Shown here: one piece after another, positions 61,600 through 64,000 of the stretch | Layout: each line of letters opens with the position of its first letter | Numbering within the stretch: the first letter of the stretch is position 1 | From: Mesorhizobium sp. GbtcB19 | GTDB taxonomy: Bacteria; Pseudomonadota; Alphaproteobacteria; Rhizobiales; Rhizobiaceae | Reading direction: 5' to 3' | NCBI RefSeq assembly: GCF_019091085.1 | Contig: NZ_JAGXJY010000006.1 | Location: 62,001 to 126,000, forward strand | Length of the DNA: 64,000 nucleotides | Position numbers and translations under genes: made by a program | Notes under the pieces: model-generated | Databases searched by the model: none | What the model was told of the DNA's origin: nothing | The model's input: only the letters and a program-made list of their open reading frames with translations

Positions 61600-64000
61600 A
61601 TGCCTGACCTGCTTCTAGAACTTCGCTCGGAAGAGATCCCCGCCCGCATGCAGCGCAAAGCTGCCGGCGACCTCAGGAAGATGCTGACCGACGGTCTGGT
61701 CGAGGCGGGCCTCACCTATGAGGCGGCGCGCGAATATTGGACGCCGCGGCGCCTGGCGCTGGACATCCGCGGCCTGACCGCGCGCTCCAAGGATATCCGC
61801 GAGGAGATCAAGGGTCCCTCGACCACGGCGCCCGAGCAGGCCGTGCAGGGCTTCCTGCGCAAGGCCGGCCTGTCATCGATCGCCGAGGCGCATGTCCATT
61901 CCGACCCGAAGAAGGGCGACTTCTACGTCGCCCACATCTCGAAGCCGGGCCGGGCGGCGGAGGACATTATCGCCGAGCTGGTGCCGGGCATCATCAAGAG
62001 CTTCCCCTGGCCGAAATCGATGCGCTGGGGGCCGGCCTCGGCCAAGCCCGGCTCGCTGCGCTGGGTGCGGCCGCTGCAGTCGATTGTCTGCACCTTCGGC
62101 CCGGAAACCGAGGAGCCGGTGGTGGTCGATTTCGAGATCGACGGCATCCGCTCGGGCAACGTCACCTTTGGCCATCGATTTCACGCGCCGGGCGCCATCA
62201 CCGTGCGCCGCTTCGACGACTACGTGTCGAAGCTCGAGGCTGCCCGGGTCGTCCTCGATGCCGACCGGCGCAAGGAGATCATCCTTGCCGACGCCCGCAA
62301 CATCGCCTTCGCCAACGGCCTCGACCTGGTCGAGGACGAAGGCCTGTTGGAGGAGGTCTCCGGCCTGGTCGAATGGCCGGTCGTGCTGATGGGCGAGTTC
62401 GAGCGCGATTTCCTCACCATTCCGGGCGAGGTCATCCGGCTCACCATCCGCGCCAACCAGAAGTGTTTCGTCACCCGGCCGCAGAGCGCGGGCGAAGACC
62501 TTTCGAACCGCTTCATCCTCATTGCCAATATCGAGGCAAAGGATGGCGGCAGGGAGATCGCGCGCGGCAACGGCAAGGTGGTGCGCGCCCGTCTCTCCGA
62601 CGCGCTGTATTTCTGGAAGACCGACCAGGGCGACCTGCCGGACCTCGACCAGCTCGCAGGATCGGCGGAAAAGTTCGGCCTCGATTTGAAGAAGCCGCTC
62701 GACCAGCGCATGGCGCGGCTTGATCATCTGAACGTGACCTTCCACGCCAAGCTCGGCACGCAAGGGCAGCGCGTTGAGCGTATCAAGCGGCTGGCCGGGG
62801 AACTGGCGCCGGTCGTCGGCGCCGACAGCGCGCTGGTTGCTCGCGCCGCCGTGCTCGCCAAGGCCGATCTTCAGACCGAGGTGGTCGGCGAGTTCCCCGA
62901 ATTGCAGGGCGCCATGGGCCGCAAATACGCGCTGCTGCAGGGCGAGGATGCGTCGGTCGCGGCCGCCGCCGAGGAGCATTACAAGCCGCAAGGTCCCTCC
63001 GACCGCGTGCCGACCGATCCGGTCTCGGTTGCCGTTGCGCTCGCCGATAAGCTCGACACGCTCACCGGCTTCTGGGCGATCGACGAAAAGCCCACCGGCA
63101 GCAAGGATCCGTTCGCGCTTCGCCGAGCCGCGCTTGGGGTAATCAGGATACTGGTCGAGAACAATGTGCGGGCGTCGATCGCTCAAGCCGCTCAACGAGC
63201 CAATAGGTATGCTTCAGAACAGTTGTTCCACAGCGGAGCGGCAATGTTGGAAGGCGACATGGATACGGTTGACGGCGAGACGGAATATTTCCTGTATTCC
63301 CTTCGTGATCAGCACTCGCCGAACGATGAAGAAACAGCAATCCAGATTATTGATGAGGATGGCTGCTTTTTGCCCAATGGTTCGGAACGGCGAGGCTTTC
63401 GTGAATATGGTTCCGACCTCCTGGCGTTCTTCCACGACCGGCTGAAGGTTTATCTGCGTGAAAGCGGTGCAAGGCACGACCTAATTGATGCTGTGTTGTC
63501 GGCCGGTTCGCGCCCGATCTCCCCCCTTGTGGGGGAGATGTCGGCGAAGCCGACAGAGGGGGGCGCTGTCCCGCCAGCCTCTCATTCCGTCGCGCCCCCC
63601 TCTGCCCTGCCGGGCATCTCCCCCACAAGGGGGGAGATCGGCCAATCGCCGAACGACGACCTGCTGCAGATCGTCCGCCGCGTCGAGGCGTTGGGCTCCC
63701 TGCTCGACACCGAGGATGGCAAGAACCTGCTCGCTGGCACCAAGCGTGCGGCCAACATCCTGGCGGCGGAAGAGAAGAAGAAAACGCTCGTCGCCGAGAC
63801 CGTTGAGCCGGCTCTGTTCCGCGAGGATGCGGAAAAGATGCTCTATGCCGCGGTGAATCACGCCGAGAAGGAAGCCGGCCAAGCAATTAAAAACGAAGAT
63901 TTTTCCGCCGCCATGCTGGCGCTTAGCGTGTTGCGCGAACCGGTTGATTCATTCTTTGAAGGCGTTCTTGTGAATGATGAGGACCAGGCCGTGCGCGCCA
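61600..64000 (+). CDS. glyS: glycine-tRNA ligase beta subunit, with in-frame palindromic repeat; 3' end beyond window
   Basis: 800 residues are visible and no stop is reached; the usual length is about 690-740. Typical parts are [20 protein letters not shown], the central [20 protein letters not shown] and [15 protein letters not shown]. At residues 639-680 a type D palindromic repeat is translated in frame: [16 protein letters not shown] leads in and [15 protein letters not shown] leads out, between [11 protein letters not shown] and [15 protein letters not shown]. The frame is open across it, so the gene is probably functional with an inserted surface loop. A further unusual stretch, acidic and of low similarity, is at about 535-600. 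The start ATG is at 61600, preceded by GAGGAGC. Confidence 0.93.
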   Translation, partial: MPDLLLELRSEEIPARMQRKAAGDLRKMLTDGLVEAGLTYEAAREYWTPRRLALDIRGLTARSKDIREEIKGPSTTAPEQAVQGFLRKAGLSSIAEAHVHSDPKKGDFYVAHISKPGRAAEDIIAELVPGIIKSFPWPKSMRWGPASAKPGSLRWVRPLQSIVCTFGPETEEPVVVDFEIDGIRSGNVTFGHRFHAPGAITVRRFDDYVSKLEAARVVLDADRRKEIILADARNIAFANGLDLVEDEGLLEEVSGLVEWPVVLMGEFERDFLTIPGEVIRLTIRANQKCFVTRPQSAGEDLSNRFILIANIEAKDGGREIARGNGKVVRARLSDALYFWKTDQGDLPDLDQLAGSAEKFGLDLKKPLDQRMARLDHLNVTFHAKLGTQGQRVERIKRLAGELAPVVGADSALVARAAVLAKADLQTEVVGEFPELQGAMGRKYALLQGEDASVAAAAEEHYKPQGPSDRVPTDPVSVAVALADKLDTLTGFWAIDEKPTGSKDPFALRRAALGVIRILVENNVRASIAQAAQRANRYASEQLFHSGAAMLEGDMDTVDGETEYFLYSLRDQHSPNDEETAIQIIDEDGCFLPNGSERRGFREYGSDLLAFFHDRLKVYLRESGARHDLIDAVLSAGSRPISPLVGEMSAKPTEGGAVPPASHSVAPPSALPGISPTRGEIGQSPNDDLLQIVRRVEALGSLLDTEDGKNLLAGTKRAANILAAEEKKKTLVAETVEPALFREDAEKMLYAAVNHAEKEAGQAIKNEDFSAAMLALSVLREPVDSFFEGVLVNDEDQAVRA
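63515..63640. repeat. type D palindromic repeat inserted in glyS
   Basis: The ends CGATCTCCCCCCTTGTGGGG and CCCCACAAGGGGGGAGATCG mirror each other, and GACAGAGGGGGGCGC pairs with GCGCCCCCCTCTGCC. The element is 126 bp, exactly 42 codons, and has no stop in the glyS frame. It is the same family as 29409-29590 and 45878-46160. Confidence 0.92.

Noticed and set aside
61873..63195. 440-codon open frame antisense to glyS
   Set aside because: It lies fully inside the conserved GlyS coding frame and shows no domain of its own.

Overview
The window reads as chromosome of a GC-rich alphaproteobacterium of the Rhizobiales, most likely Mesorhizobium or a close Phyllobacteriaceae relative. The grounds are a BacA peptide transporter, BioR boxes (TTATCTATAA) at bioR and bioY, an F0 ATP synthase operon (atpI-B-E-b'-b) without F1 genes beside it, many ABC importers with LacI/GntR/TetR/LysR regulators, and several families of dispersed palindromic intergenic repeats. 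No rRNA, tRNA, CRISPR array, insertion sequence or prophage was found.

Layout. 1-4550: an RND efflux pump (cut by the window edge) behind a small coupled protein, divergent from a TetR regulator with two operator-like palindromes between them, then a methyltransferase. 4621-4733 (minus): a small RNA with three CCUCCUCCC-loop hairpins. 4890-12977 (minus): a carbohydrate region with a FAH-superfamily sugar-acid enzyme, two sets of sugar ABC genes and a LacI regulator. 13173-19271 (plus): an FAD amine oxidoreductase and a polyamine-type ABC importer with an XRE-cupin regulator. 19285-28302: a GntR regulator divergent from a second PotD-type importer, followed by a GGT-like amidohydrolase, an oxalate-CoA-ligase-like enzyme and a PanE-family reductase. 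I read these three enzymes as a candidate oxamate -> oxalate -> oxalyl-CoA -> glyoxylate route. 28474-42716: mixed functions (SnoaL-like, ArsC-like, DUF488, M29 aminopeptidase, two LysR regulators, two MFS carriers, BacA, polysaccharide deacetylase, TPR protein and Der GTPase, SleB-type hydrolase). 43108-45790: F0 ATP synthase. 46162-54251: rnhB, a radical SAM protein, GT2, a dioxygenase, a lipoprotein, moaB-ispE-small protein, a S49 peptidase, an N6-adenine-type methyltransferase and DUF2007. 54421-64000: polyprenyl diphosphate synthase, bioR, bioY, DUF1284, a TPR protein, GNAT, glyQ and glyS (cut by the window edge).

The most notable signals are the CCUCCUCCC small RNA, the candidate oxamate/oxalate operon, a palindromic repeat translated in frame inside GlyS (42 codons), another repeat forming the N-terminus of a PotA-type ATPase, an ispE frame with no ATG/GTG/TTG start, and a BioR box four bases ahead of the bioR start codon. 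Functions are assigned from translated sequence and family knowledge only; no database search was run.
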